From: Asterella californica
Taxonomy: Eukaryota; Streptophyta; Marchantiopsida; Marchantiales; Aytoniaceae
Assembly: GCA_036924285.1 (NCBI GenBank)
Contig: JAYKYS010000015.1
Coordinates: forward strand, 4,526,001-4,590,000
Reading direction: 5' to 3'
Length of the DNA stretch: 64,000 nt
Shown here: positions 32,555 through 43,370 of the stretch, piece by piece
Layout: the number at the start of each line of letters is the position of its first letter
Numbering within the stretch: the first letter of the stretch is position 1
Position numbers and translations under genes: made by a program
The notes under the pieces: generated by a model
The model's database searches: none
What the model was told of the DNA's origin: nothing
What the model saw: the letters and a program-made list of their open reading frames with translations, nothing else

Positions 32555-34960
32555 ATCGTATAACGTGTTTTTCTGTCTAGGAATACACGGGGTATATGGC
32601 TGTGTAGAGGTATGTGGATTGACAAGGTTGGATCTAGATCTGGATGTTTCCACTCAAATGTTTCACTATCTACTCTTCTAGCCTGAGTGACCTTGTATCC
32701 GCTCGTCTCAAGTTTAAAGCTTGCTACGATCCAAGGTTACGTATAGGTTGCATAAACTTGTGTTACAAACAGATCTTTTGTATTCTAACTAAAAATACTC
32801 AGATCTGTATTATCTAACTGAAGTTATTCCTCTATATCACTGGAAGCCTGACTTCTGAATAGCTCCCCAGCGACGCTAACTGCCCATCAATCCAACTATC
32901 ACAACTTCATAGTACAACCAGAAGACGCTATAAGATCACTCAATCAACTTGATAGAGTATCGATACAACTTGCTGTACACCCTGGTCTACCAAGCATTCC
33001 AGCAAGGTAAAGCATGCATACTCCAAAACACTATTCAGATCTCAATATAGCACCAACGGCGGTAGTACCTGGCAGCTCCGAGAACCCAAACAGCGGCTTA
33101 AGACTCATGGCGACTCCGTTCTCCTTCATCACCAAGAGCTGAAATCAGCCCCACACCTTCCAATGTCGAGTTGTATGCAGGTATGGCAGTTTCAGCAACA
33201 AACTCCTCTCCAAATTTCTCGAAAATGATCAAATTGACAATAGATGATACCGAAAAAACCCGAAACTGCTCATAACAGAAGTATTTTCGAACTTTGAGAT
33301 CTCAGTCCTTCCAAACTACTCGACCAATGATGATCAAACTTCACAGGAAGCTTGATTGGACCCTTCACTCCTACCCTGAACAATTTTCAGGTCGAAATCT
33401 CAAACCAATTCTCAGATATGGATCAAACCGTAATCTGTGCTAACTTCAGAGCTTTACAGACCCAGGTACATTTGATCCAAGATTCTGAACAAACTACTCG
33501 ACCATTTGAGGTGAAACTTCCCAAGTATCTTACTGATAAGACATTCTTCAATCCTGGAAAGTTTCACTCAGAAATTCGACTCAGATCTTAAGCAATAGCA
33601 AACTATCCATGGCTATCACAGTTCGCTGTCCCCGCCTTATCCCATCTGCACTTCTCAACTTCAATCGGTCGGTTCAGAATCCAAATCGATCAAGAAACTG
33701 ACCAAATTGATATCAAAATGACCAGCACGCCGTCAGTTCTCCAACCCAACAGACAGCTCCTCAAAACTCCTCGCGAGTCTCTCAGAACAACCAGAAACGT
33801 AGCAGTAGGTACAAATTTCACCCCCCTCCACTCAATTGATCATAACGCGCTCATACTTTCATCAAATCGATCGATTCTTCAGCCCAGATTGTAGCCCCGG
33901 TCGAGAGCTCTCCAACCATACCCTTCGTTTCGCGAATGGACCTCTGAAGCCTCCAGAAACCACAGAAACGTCGCGAGGATCAGCTAGAACACCATTGGTC
34001 CAAAAGTGGACCAATAAGAGCAAAAAGAACTTTACTTTTTGTCTTTTCTCCTCTTAACTTTTCCCTTAGAACGAATTTTTACTCTCCAAGGAGACACAAG
34101 ACATCAACAACACTCTAAGACCTCAGAAAATCCTTCAGATATGTCGATGGATTCTTCGCGGTCCGTAACTACACAGAAGCGCTCAACCAGAATGAAACCA
34201 GTGAACCACAGACTAATACAACGTCAATATTACAACCTGGAAACGTTCTACAATAAAAGGTACGACAAAAGGAAACGGTGAAGCTATCACTCGATTGTAA
34301 TATTCTTGCCCGAAGTTTCTCACGATCCAAGCCCCATGATTGATCTTCGGTCTGCAATGGCACCGGACATCGACCCAAAGGTTGAAAGGAACGTTCGATG
34401 GATAGTTGAGATCCATCGTTCTTCACAACAAAATGTACACCGTCATATCCCAAGTCTCTCCGTATGTTACGATTGGAAGGATCACCGGAAGCTGTAACTC
34501 CATCACCCTCCCCATGAACTCATCACCAAAGTACGCAACTAACCACTGTCGAAAGTGATCGCGGTGGATGCAATGAAGCTTGATGTGAAACGGATTCGGG
34601 AAAGGAAGATCTGGAACCGGTAACACACCTCCGTCCATAACCACCACTCCTGCAGTTCTTCACTCCTCCATGCAGACCACCGAGAACCCTTACGAATCAC
34701 CCGTTGAGAGAGAATGCCGTATGAACCTTCGACCCACCATTTTATACACAAATGCGGCGACAAGGACCACTAAAGTGAACGCGCACATATCGATGACTTG
34801 GCACGTTCTTCTACCGTGCGATCACTTAAACAGATAATCACAAACGTGGCACTCATCACACCGTTCGACGAGTTACGCGATACGGTTCACGAAACACGGA
34901 AAAGAAACACAACATAGGTTACACAGGAATTTCACACAGGAGCCGAACCACAACACGACA
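32555..34960 (-). repeat. E1 3' LTR
   Basis: On the minus strand it starts TGTCGTGTTGTGGTTCGG at 34960 and ends in CGTTATACGAT. It is 2406 bp. Its short open frames are repeated in the other LTR, but none looks protein-like. A TATA box lies about 215 bp inside, which implies a short U3 and a long transcribed LTR section. Confidence 0.95.
34740..34746 (-). promoter_or_regulatory. TATA box in E1 LTR
   Basis: TATAAAA on the minus strand lies about 215 bp after the LTR start. It is repeated at 43150-43156 in the 5' LTR, where it could drive the element's transcript. Confidence 0.6.
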
Positions 34961-34972
34961 TCCACCCCTTCT
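34961..34972 (-). other. E1 polypurine tract
   Basis: AGAAGGGGTGGA on the minus strand is adjacent to the 3' LTR and matches the tract of the related element at 939-950. Confidence 0.75.
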
Positions 34973-35023
34973 AAACCTGCGCATCCTCTGGTATGCGCCA
35001 ACACTCACAAGTTGTGGTCGGCA

Positions 35024-38000
35024 TCACACTATATCTTCATCTTCTTCACTGATGTTGTCGTTAGCAATATCTTCGTCATCCAAATCTTCTCCGTCATCAT
35101 CCAAGATATCAAACTCAACTTCGACTTCCTCCATGCTTATCCCTTCATCTCGCTTCTTGAAGAGTTTCACACGCTTGCCTGCAATTGGAACCTTGAGCTC
35201 TGCCCCATCAAGCTCTCTTAGTGAATATGTGGCATTGTCAAGCACGACAAGAACCACATACGGGCCAAACCATCGCTTAGAGAATTTTCTAAGCGCACTG
35301 TGTTGGTTGTCCAAGCTACTATCGTAGACCAACACCCAATCTCCTTCTTTAATCTCCTTCGGCCTTAATCGATGACGCTTATCGAATCTGTCTTTGTTTC
35401 TCAAGCGCGCCTCTTTCAGCTTCTCCAATGCAATCTCTACATCTTCAGGTCTTCTCTCTAGTTGACGGATTCGGACAGCAAGAAGATCTTCTGTAGACAT
35501 ACCATCCTCCCAAGGTAGAACACTCCAAGTAGGTATGTGCTCCTCAATGGGCATGATAGGTTTCTGCCCCTGCATCAACTCCGCCGGCATATATCCCGTA
35601 ACTGAACTATGAGTCGAACGATCAGCCCATAATGCAAACGGAAGAAATCTTGGCCATTCTCTTGCCCTCCCCTTGCAAGCTTTCACAATAGCTTTCACAA
35701 TAGGAGGATGACCACGTTCACTCTTCGCATTACCTTCCGGATTGTAGGCTGTGGTGAGAGCTAACTTCACACCACACCTCTTGAAGAACGCTTTAGCCTC
35801 ATCATTGTTCAGCTCCCCTCGATCAGCCGTGATCTTCCCAACACAACCATATCTACAAATCACATCTTCCAACAAGAATTTGCAGACTCCCTCTGTGGAT
35901 TTTGTCCGTAAGGCTCGCCCTTCCACTTGGTTGGACAAATCCTCACGTGCCAAAACTAAGTATCGCATCTGCCATATACCAATTGGCATAATAACAAGAT
36001 CTACTACCCACTTATAATGCATTGCAAGTGGATAAGTAGGATGTAATCCATCTCGATGCCGAATTCCTGAATACTCTTGACAAGTTTGGCATGTCTCCAC
36101 AAATTGAACTACATCTCTGTACATGTTACGCCACCAATATCTCTCCTTCAGCTTTGTAAAGGTGGCATAAATACCTCTATGTCCTGCCCACAAGCTCTCA
36201 TGAAACTCCTGCATGAGTAACTTCTGCATGTCAACCTTGCACACAACCCTTTGTGGCATCTTACCACCTTGCTTAGCATGTTTCCACAAATAACCACCTT
36301 GTAGCAAGTAGTTATAAGCCTTCCTCCTGATTTGTTTAAAGTGGGCATCACTCCATCCTGGCTGTCTAGTCAACAGACTTAGATAACGTCCTATGTCTAT
36401 CCATTCTCCTTCATATAGCTCCTCCATGAACGGTTTCGAATGCTCACTCTCACCTCCTTGAGCTCTACAGAAAACAGTAGTACCAACATCTTCTGTATCT
36501 TCTATCATCTCCTCCTCATCCTCATACCTCGCACGAGATAACATATCAGCTACTGGATTGTTCTTCCCCGCTATGTGTCGGAACTCAGGATTTAAGGACT
36601 TGATGTAAGCAATCCAGCGTAGCATAGCAATATCAGGAGTGTTACAGTTTGTAATCATCCCTAATAGTGGTAAACAATCTGTTTCTACTATTACTGGCGC
36701 TCCAATCAAATAGTCCTTTTCAGCTTTCATAGCTGTAACTACTCCCCATAACTCTCTCTTCACTTGAGGATAGTTTCTATGTCGCTCACTCAACACCTTT
36801 GCTCCAAATCTGACTGCAAACCGATTCTCTTCTTCATCATCTTGTCCTACTGCCCATCCAATGGCTATCGGACTAGTATCAACAGTAAGTATCACTGGTT
36901 TGCTATCCTCGTAGCTCACACGACGAAGTACAGGTGGAGAAGATAACAACTGCTTCAATCTCTGAATCGCCTCGGTATGTCTCTCCTCCCATGCAAACCT
37001 CTTGTGCTTTCTCAACAGATCGTAAAGAGGATCAGCCACATGTGCAAAATGTGGAATCCACACATGATAGAAGACACAAGCTCCAAGAAACCTTCTCACC
37101 TCCGTTGTTGAACCACAAGTATCCTTCATCCGCCGTATAGCATCCACTTTACCAGGATCAGGCTTGCGTCCAAACCATCCACATAAGTGCCCCACAATCA
37201 CAACCTCTCGCACTCCAAATGAAGACTTGGCACCTGATAGTGTCAAGTGCGCCTCTTCAAGTCGTGATAAGATTTTATCACAATCTGAAATGTGATCAGC
37301 AACAAAGTTTCTACACCCCTTCTGATCCATTGTCTCATCTTTCTCCTCCTCAACGCATCCCTTAATTGGAATGTCATCCAAGAAAGGCATGGTCTTCTCA
37401 GGAATGAACTCACGGAGAACCTTGTTCATCCCGTTCATCATGTGCGCTACCGAGTTTGTTGCTCCTTGTGGTAGTGTGCACATTCTGACCAATCCCAACG
37501 GTGTCCTCATGGTGGTGATATCTCTACTCTGTTCAGCAAGTTGAAACTGATCGTATCCAGAGTAAAGATCTCCTATAGAGTAAATAGCCCTCCCAGCAAA
37601 CGCTTCAGCAAACTCTCCGACTATAGGTCCTATGCCTGTATTTCTGATGGTCACTTGGTTCACAGGTTGCATATCTTGGATGAACCGTAATGCACCACTC
37701 TTCTTTGGTACTGTAAACCAACGACTAGAGTATGGTGCAAACGATGGTTCCAAGATCTTCATCTGCATCTTCTCCTTCAAGAGCTCTATGAGTTTCGGTA
37801 GATGCGCTCTAGGTACAGGAATTGGCCTCAAATCCCAAGGAGCATGTGGAACTGTGAATATGATCATTGGCGTCACAATGCTAGGATCTACACATCCGAT
37901 TTCTGAGGCTTCAAAAGCAAAAGCTTTCCCGTGCCTAGTTAACATCTCCCTAAACCTATTCTCCTCCACAGACAAAAGAAAATCTGCTGAACCAACCTTC

Positions 38001-38527
38001 AACTCCTTGAGCGTAGCTTCAGTGAACTTGTGACCGACCCGGCTAAGATCTCTCAAGCTTTTCTCCTTCGAAGATTGTTGGACTCGCTGGTTAGAATCAC
38101 TAGGTAATGGCTGAGCAACAGGTTTTACCTTCTTGTCTACCGTTTTGTACCTAGTATCAACTCTAACTTCAGGATCTACGAATGACTCTATAGCTGTATA
38201 GAGCTCCCTAGAGTGTACTTCCACCACATGATCCTCATCTTCTTGCTCATGCATAGCAAGTTCATCGATGAAATCTCCCAATCCTAACTCCAAATAAACA
38301 CCTTCTATCTTATCATCCTCTTCAAGCACACCAACTCTCTTTAGATCTTTTTCAGTTTTTTGCACAACTTTCTGCTCCCACTTCTGCAAGTCAGCAAGTC
38401 GTGTATGTGTAGCAAATCCACTCCCAGAAAATCTCACAACTCCTGTACAAAAAGCACTTTCTTTCTCTAGCGAGAGTACCTTCTCCAGTGTACCACTATG
38501 TCCTCGCTCTATAGCAGTACTTGTCAA
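35024..38527 (-). CDS. E1 pol polyprotein (1167 codons)
   Basis: It is an uninterrupted frame with no ATG at its start: the first codon is TTG, overlapping the gag-pro stop. Expression therefore probably needs a -1 frameshift. An N-terminal spacer covers about 1-220. Reverse transcriptase covers about 220-450, with PFLDDIPIKG (catalytic DD at 384-385). RNase H has D550 (LTVDTSPIAIGW) and D617 (VETDCLPL). An HHCC zinc-binding domain has H776, H783, C813 and C816. The integrase core has D843 (VVDLVIMP), D902 (ITADRGEL) and E937 (AKSERGHP), a D,D35E spacing. A GPY/F module (RWFGPYVVL) and a strongly acidic tail end the protein. There is no chromodomain. The RT and integrase wording differs clearly from E2 and E3 and recalls gypsy elements that I associate with basidiomycete fungi. 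That comparison is from memory. Confidence 0.93.
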   Translation of the reverse strand: MTSTAIERGHSGTLEKVLSLEKESAFCTGVVRFSGSGFATHTRLADLQKWEQKVVQKTEKDLKRVGVLEEDDKIEGVYLELGLGDFIDELAMHEQEDEDHVVEVHSRELYTAIESFVDPEVRVDTRYKTVDKKVKPVAQPLPSDSNQRVQQSSKEKSLRDLSRVGHKFTEATLKELKVGSADFLLSVEENRFREMLTRHGKAFAFEASEIGCVDPSIVTPMIIFTVPHAPWDLRPIPVPRAHLPKLIELLKEKMQMKILEPSFAPYSSRWFTVPKKSGALRFIQDMQPVNQVTIRNTGIGPIVGEFAEAFAGRAIYSIGDLYSGYDQFQLAEQSRDITTMRTPLGLVRMCTLPQGATNSVAHMMNGMNKVLREFIPEKTMPFLDDIPIKGCVEEEKDETMDQKGCRNFVADHISDCDKILSRLEEAHLTLSGAKSSFGVREVVIVGHLCGWFGRKPDPGKVDAIRRMKDTCGSTTEVRRFLGACVFYHVWIPHFAHVADPLYDLLRKHKRFAWEERHTEAIQRLKQLLSSPPVLRRVSYEDSKPVILTVDTSPIAIGWAVGQDDEEENRFAVRFGAKVLSERHRNYPQVKRELWGVVTAMKAEKDYLIGAPVIVETDCLPLLGMITNCNTPDIAMLRWIAYIKSLNPEFRHIAGKNNPVADMLSRARYEDEEEMIEDTEDVGTTVFCRAQGGESEHSKPFMEELYEGEWIDIGRYLSLLTRQPGWSDAHFKQIRRKAYNYLLQGGYLWKHAKQGGKMPQRVVCKVDMQKLLMQEFHESLWAGHRGIYATFTKLKERYWWRNMYRDVVQFVETCQTCQEYSGIRHRDGLHPTYPLAMHYKWVVDLVIMPIGIWQMRYLVLAREDLSNQVEGRALRTKSTEGVCKFLLEDVICRYGCVGKITADRGELNNDEAKAFFKRCGVKLALTTAYNPEGNAKSERGHPPIVKAIVKACKGRAREWPRFLPFALWADRSTHSSVTGYMPAELMQGQKPIMPIEEHIPTWSVLPWEDGMSTEDLLAVRIRQLERRPEDVEIALEKLKEARLRNKDRFDKRHRLRPKEIKEGDWVLVYDSSLDNQHSALRKFSKRWFGPYVVLVVLDNATYSLRELDGAELKVPIAGKRVKLFKKRDEGISMEEVEVEFDILDDDGEDLDDEDIANDNISEEDEDIV

Positions 38528-38533
38528 AAATCC
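38524..38533 (-). other. Probable -1 frameshift site between E1 gag-pro and pol
   Basis: The gag-pro frame ends GAT TTT TGA within GGATTTTTGAC. Slipping back one base on the T run converts TTT TGA into TTT TTG ACA, which enters the pol frame. The overlap is only four bases, and the stop codon sits directly after the slippery TTT. The heptamer is not the classic X XXY YYZ, so the mechanism is inferred. Confidence 0.55.
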
Positions 38534-40905
38534 TTGAACTCCTCCGTGACCTTAGGCAAGGAACCACCCCTCAGATAATCTCTGTTCCGCTCGTGGTTTG
38601 CTGATACAGTTAGAAACTGTACCGCTCTCTTGCCATCCTGACTTCTGATCCGTGCATAAGCAGATCCATCATCCAAAACCTTGGTCTCCATCCTCACAGC
38701 TGTAATGTAAGGTTGACCGAGTATCACCGGGTATGATGTACTATCTTGAACAAAGAAGTTTTGTTCAATAGTTACATCTCCCACCTTTACTTTCACATCA
38801 GGACAAGCTCCATAGAGTTCTCCTCGTGTGTTGTTCGTTGTTCTGATCATCCAACCATGATCTATATCAACAGGCCATCCACCTTGCTTGTAGATGTCCT
38901 TAGAGACAATATTGATCTCTGATCCATGATCAATGAGAGCAACCACCGGATCTGTCATCTCTCCTACCTTCACTAAGGCTTCGGTAGTAGCTCTAGCCCA
39001 ATGTCCTCTAGTGTAATGACTAGGGACCTTGTCATCGTTATCATCCTCAAACCGAACCTTGCGGTTGATGCAGCATTGAGCTAGTTCTAACTCTTCCTCT
39101 CTTGATATCCTTGTGTCTAATGCATTAGACACAGCGGTTTCTCCTGCCAATTGCCTTTTTCGTTTGATGGTGTCAATAATGACATCATGAAACTCTCTCT
39201 TGGCAATCCCAAGGATCTCTCGCAAGGTAAACTCGATCTTGGCATTGAGTACTCTCTCTTCTAGTACTCCTTTCAGATCCGTAGCAGCTTCAATATCAGA
39301 CTGAAGCTTGTATGAAGGAGATTTACCTTTCTCCTTACCTCTGCTCTTCTCTGACTTCTCGGGAGTAGAGGATATGACCTCTTCCATAGTCTCCTCTGGT
39401 AGAGACATGATCTCCGGTCTGAACTTTTCTCCTCTTGTTTGCCTCTTGAGAGCTGTTCTCTCTTCGCTAGGGCCTGCTTCATCTCGTTTGCGCTTCTCCT
39501 CCATGAGAGCCTCATGTTGACTCTTCGCCAAATAAGCGTGAACAGACATTGTATCCACGGGATCATCCCATCCAGTAGCACCCCTGATTGCCGTGGCTGT
39601 TCTGAGCAACTCCTCCCTTGCCATTTTCCCCCTTTTGTTCGTGCTTACTGCATGGCTCCACATATCAAGAGTATCTCCATCCTTCTTAGAAGCACTTCTT
39701 TCTCGTACTACCTCAACTCCATAAGTAGCAGCTTCTACCGACGCAGTAGCATGTTGAGATAGATACTCCTCCAGTACTTGCTTCATTCCTCCTTTCCCGA
39801 AGTTGGTTCTAAGAATCTCTCCATTATCCTTCAGAGCAATCTTTCCTTCCTTCCAATAGACTACTCCATCTCGTAGAGTTTTGGCAAAATCACCACACTC
39901 TCTTCGAGCATGATCAGAACTATCACACCAAATGCATCTCTGTACATAATCTTGCTTAGGAGCAAGTCTGGTATCATGTGCTCCTCCCTTCTCTTCCAAC
40001 CTTGCTAACTTGATCTGCAAGTCCCTCATCCCTTTTACCAACTCTTCCATAGCATCTCTTTGCGGTGCAACTTTCGGGACAGGAATACCAGGAAGTGGAA
40101 CTTGAGGTACATGCACAATAGGTGTTTGCACATTGGGTACCATTGGTTGCCTACGAGGTACTATGATCGGTGGTGGTCTCTCTTCTTGTCTTACCACCAC
40201 CTTCCCTCTCCGGTACTCTCGTTTGGCAAGTACACTCACTGCTTCAGAGACTTTTCTCCAATCAGTCGTGAGTCCGTTGTCTTCCATCCTATCTTCTAGA
40301 AGCAGCTCCAACTCCCTTTGTAATTCATTGTTGGCTGCTTGTAGAAACAACTCCACCTTGTCATTCTCCAATGTGAGCTTCTCCATCCGAGACAACTGAA
40401 GGAATTGTCTCTCATACTCCCGAAATAGCTCTGTGGCAACAAGCCCTTTGTTGGGTTTGTTTACCCACTCCATGAATGACTTCTTAGTCACTCGGTCTGC
40501 ATCTTCTAAAGAATACTCTTCTTTCAGCTGAAGAGTAAATCCTTCCCACGTAGCACCATGAGATCGGATGATGTCCTTCATGTGCTCTCGTAGTTCAGGT
40601 ACGACAGCAAGCGCAAATGTACTCACCATCTCTCTTTCAGGCACCTTGCTCAACTCCATCTCCCGGGAATAGTACTTTAGGTACTTGGATATGTTCTTCC
40701 CGTCAAACTGATCTAGCAACCCCACAACAGATTGCAAGGCTTTAGTAGCCATTGCTTCTTTCCGTTCAGTGGCTTGCTGTTGTTGCATTACCAACGCGAA
40801 TGCCTCAAGCAATCGCATATCAGACCGTGAAAGCTTGGTCACCTTTGGTGCCTCTCCAGATGTAGAAGCCTCATCTACGTAATGACCCAACCCTTCAATG
40901 TCCAT
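38524..40905 (-). CDS. E1 gag-protease polyprotein (793 aa)
   Basis: I choose the ATG at 40905 (MDIEGLGHYVDE), because GCCACCATGG is an ideal plant start context. The frame is open a little further upstream but without an ATG. The Gag domain lies at about 25-240 (WEGFTLQLKEEY, LFREYERQFLQLSR). A Pro-rich linker is followed by a zinc knuckle, CIWCDSSDHARREC (C-X2-C-X4-H-X4-C, about 324-337). A charged region comes next. The aspartic protease near residue 680 has ALIDHGSEINIVS, where the motif reads DHGS rather than the common DTGS or DSGS. The frame ends at TGA in the presumed shift site. This is the structural protein and protease precursor of the particle. Confidence 0.92.
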   Translation of the reverse strand: MDIEGLGHYVDEASTSGEAPKVTKLSRSDMRLLEAFALVMQQQQATERKEAMATKALQSVVGLLDQFDGKNISKYLKYYSREMELSKVPEREMVSTFALAVVPELREHMKDIIRSHGATWEGFTLQLKEEYSLEDADRVTKKSFMEWVNKPNKGLVATELFREYERQFLQLSRMEKLTLENDKVELFLQAANNELQRELELLLEDRMEDNGLTTDWRKVSEAVSVLAKREYRRGKVVVRQEERPPPIIVPRRQPMVPNVQTPIVHVPQVPLPGIPVPKVAPQRDAMEELVKGMRDLQIKLARLEEKGGAHDTRLAPKQDYVQRCIWCDSSDHARRECGDFAKTLRDGVVYWKEGKIALKDNGEILRTNFGKGGMKQVLEEYLSQHATASVEAATYGVEVVRERSASKKDGDTLDMWSHAVSTNKRGKMAREELLRTATAIRGATGWDDPVDTMSVHAYLAKSQHEALMEEKRKRDEAGPSEERTALKRQTRGEKFRPEIMSLPEETMEEVISSTPEKSEKSRGKEKGKSPSYKLQSDIEAATDLKGVLEERVLNAKIEFTLREILGIAKREFHDVIIDTIKRKRQLAGETAVSNALDTRISREEELELAQCCINRKVRFEDDNDDKVPSHYTRGHWARATTEALVKVGEMTDPVVALIDHGSEINIVSKDIYKQGGWPVDIDHGWMIRTTNNTRGELYGACPDVKVKVGDVTIEQNFFVQDSTSYPVILGQPYITAVRMETKVLDDGSAYARIRSQDGKRAVQFLTVSANHERNRDYLRGGSLPKVTEEFKDF

Positions 40906-40943
40906 GGTGGCAAAACCACGCACGTACCTCTCACCCTAGACTT

Positions 40944-40961
40944 TTCACGTCGAGTTCACCA
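40944..40961 (-). other. Candidate E1 primer-binding site
   Basis: TGGTGAACTCGACGTGAA lies 3 bp from the 5' LTR on the minus strand. It starts with the expected TGG (complement of CCA), but I cannot match it to a tRNA. Confidence 0.5.
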
Positions 40962-40964
40962 GCT

Positions 40965-43370
40965 ATCGTATAACGTGTTTTTCTGTCTAGGAATACACGG
41001 GGTATATGGCTGTGTAGAGGTATGTGGATTGACAAGGTTGGATCTAGATCTGGATGTTTCCACTCAAATGTTTCACTATCTACTCTTCTAGCCTGAGTGA
41101 CCTTGTATCCGCTCGTCTCAAGTTTAAAGCTTGCTACGATCCAAGGTTACGTATAGGTTGCATAAACTTGTGTTACAAACAGATCTTTTGTATTCTAACT
41201 AAAAATACTCAGATCTGTATTATCTAACTGAAGTTATTCCTCTATATCACTGGAAGCCTGACTTCTGAATAGCTCCCCAGCGACGCTAACTGCCCATCAA
41301 TCCAACTATCACAACTTCATAGTACAACCAGAAGACGCTATAAGATCACTCAATCAACTTGATAGAGTATCGATACAACTTGCTGTACACCCTGGTCTAC
41401 CAAGCATTCCAGCAAGGTAAAGCATGCATACTCCAAAACACTATTCAGATCTCAATATAGCACCAACGGCGGTAGTACCTGGCAGCTCCGAGAACCCAAA
41501 CAGCGGCTTAAGACTCATGGCGACTCCGTTCTCCTTCATCACCAAGAGCTGAAATCAGCCCCACACCTTCCAATGTCGAGTTGTATGCAGGTATGGCAGT
41601 TTCAGCAACAAACTCCTCTCCAAATTTCTCGAAAATGATCAAATTGACAATAGATGATACCGAAAAAACCCGAAACTGCTCATAACAGAAGTATTTTCGA
41701 ACTTTGAGATCTCAGTCCTTCCAAACTACTCGACCAATGATGATCAAACTTCACAGGAAGCTTGATTGGACCCTTCACTCCTACCCTGAACAATTTTCAG
41801 GTCGAAATCTCAAACCAATTCTCAGATATGGATCAAACCGTAATCTGTGCTAACTTCAGAGCTTTACAGACCCAGGTACATTTGATCCAAGATTCTGAAC
41901 AAACTACTCGACCATTTGAGGTGAAACTTCCCAAGTATCTTACTGATAAGACATTCTTCAATCCTGGAAAGTTTCACTCAGAAATTCGACTCAGATCTTA
42001 AGCAATAGCAAACTATCCATGGCTATCACAGTTCGCTGTCCCCGCCTTATCCCATCTGCACTTCTCAACTTCAATCGGTCGGTTCAGAATCCAAATCGAT
42101 CAAGAAACTGACCAAATTGATATCAAAATGACCAGCACGCCGTCAGTTCTCCAACCCAACAGACAGCTCCTCAAAACTCCTCGCGAGTCTCTCAGAACAA
42201 CCAGAAACGTAGCAGTAGGTACAAATTTCACCCCCCTCCACTCAATTGATCATAACGCGCTCATACTTTCATCAAATCGATCGATTCTTCAGCCCAGATT
42301 GTAGCCCCGGTCGAGAGCTCTCCAACCATACCCTTCGTTTCGCGAATGGACCTCTGAAGCCTCCAGAAACCACAGAAACGTCGCGAGGATCAGCTAGAAC
42401 ACCATTGGTCCAAAAGTGGACCAATAAGAGCAAAAAGAACTTTACTTTTTGTCTTTTCTCCTCTTAACTTTTCCCTTAGAACGAATTTTTACTCTCCAAG
42501 GAGACACAAGACATCAACAACACTCTAAGACCTCAGAAAATCCTTCAGATATGTCGATGGATTCTTCGCGGTCCGTAACTACACAGAAGCGCTCAACCAG
42601 AATGAAACCAGTGAACCACAGACTAATACAACGTCAATATTACAACCTGGAAACGTTCTACAATAAAAGGTACGACAAAAGGAAACGGTGAAGCTATCAC
42701 TCGATTGTAATATTCTTGCCCGAAGTTTCTCACGATCCAAGCCCCATGATTGATCTTCGGTCTGCAATGGCACCGGACATCGACCCAAAGGTTGAAAGGA
42801 ACGTTCGATGGATAGTTGAGATCCATCGTTCTTCACAACAAAATGTACACCGTCATATCCCAAGTCTCTCCGTATGTTACGATTGGAAGGATCACCGGAA
42901 GCTGTAACTCCATCACCCTCCCCATGAACTCATCACCAAAGTACGCAACTAACCACTGTCGAAAGTGATCGCGGTGGATGCAATGAAGCTTGATGTGAAA
43001 CGGATTCGGGAAAGGAAGATCTGGAACCGGTAACACACCTCCGTCCATAACCACCACTCCTGCAGTTCTTCACTCCTCCATGCAGACCACCGAGAACCCT
43101 TACGAATCACCCGTTGAGAGAGAATGCCGTATGAACCTTCGACCCACCATTTTATACACAAATGCGGCGACAAGGACCACTAAAGTGAACGCGCACATAT
43201 CGATGACTTGGCACGTTCTTCTACCGTGCGATCACTTAAACAGATAATCACAAACGTGGCACTCATCACACCGTTCGACGAGTTACGCGATACGGTTCAC
43301 GAAACACGGAAAAGAAACACAACATAGGTTACACAGGAATTTCACACAGGAGCCGAACCACAACACGACA
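40965..43370 (-). repeat. E1 5' LTR
   Basis: It is 2406 bp and equals 32555-34960 in all blocks compared. The outer boundary at 43370 (CACGACA) is followed by GCGTT, the target-site duplication. The TATA box is at 43150-43156. Confidence 0.95.

Larger units (their letters stand above)
32555..43370 (-). mobile_element. E1: complete Ty3/gypsy retrotransposon (10.8 kb)
   Basis: Two 2406-bp LTRs are exactly 8410 bp apart at every landmark checked, with no difference seen. They flank gag-protease and pol frames that are both open. The flanking duplication is GCGTT (32550-32554 and 43371-43375). If the LTR is taken to start one base earlier, it is GCGT. The host sequence is the minus-strand LINE. 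All polymerase, protease and integrase key residues are present, so this copy may be competent. Confidence 0.95.

Noticed and set aside
33352..34763. Several frames of 60-95 codons in the E1 LTRs, present twice
   Set aside because: They are duplicated only because the LTRs are identical. They are short, overlap on both strands, and have no protein-like features, unlike the E3 LTR ORF.
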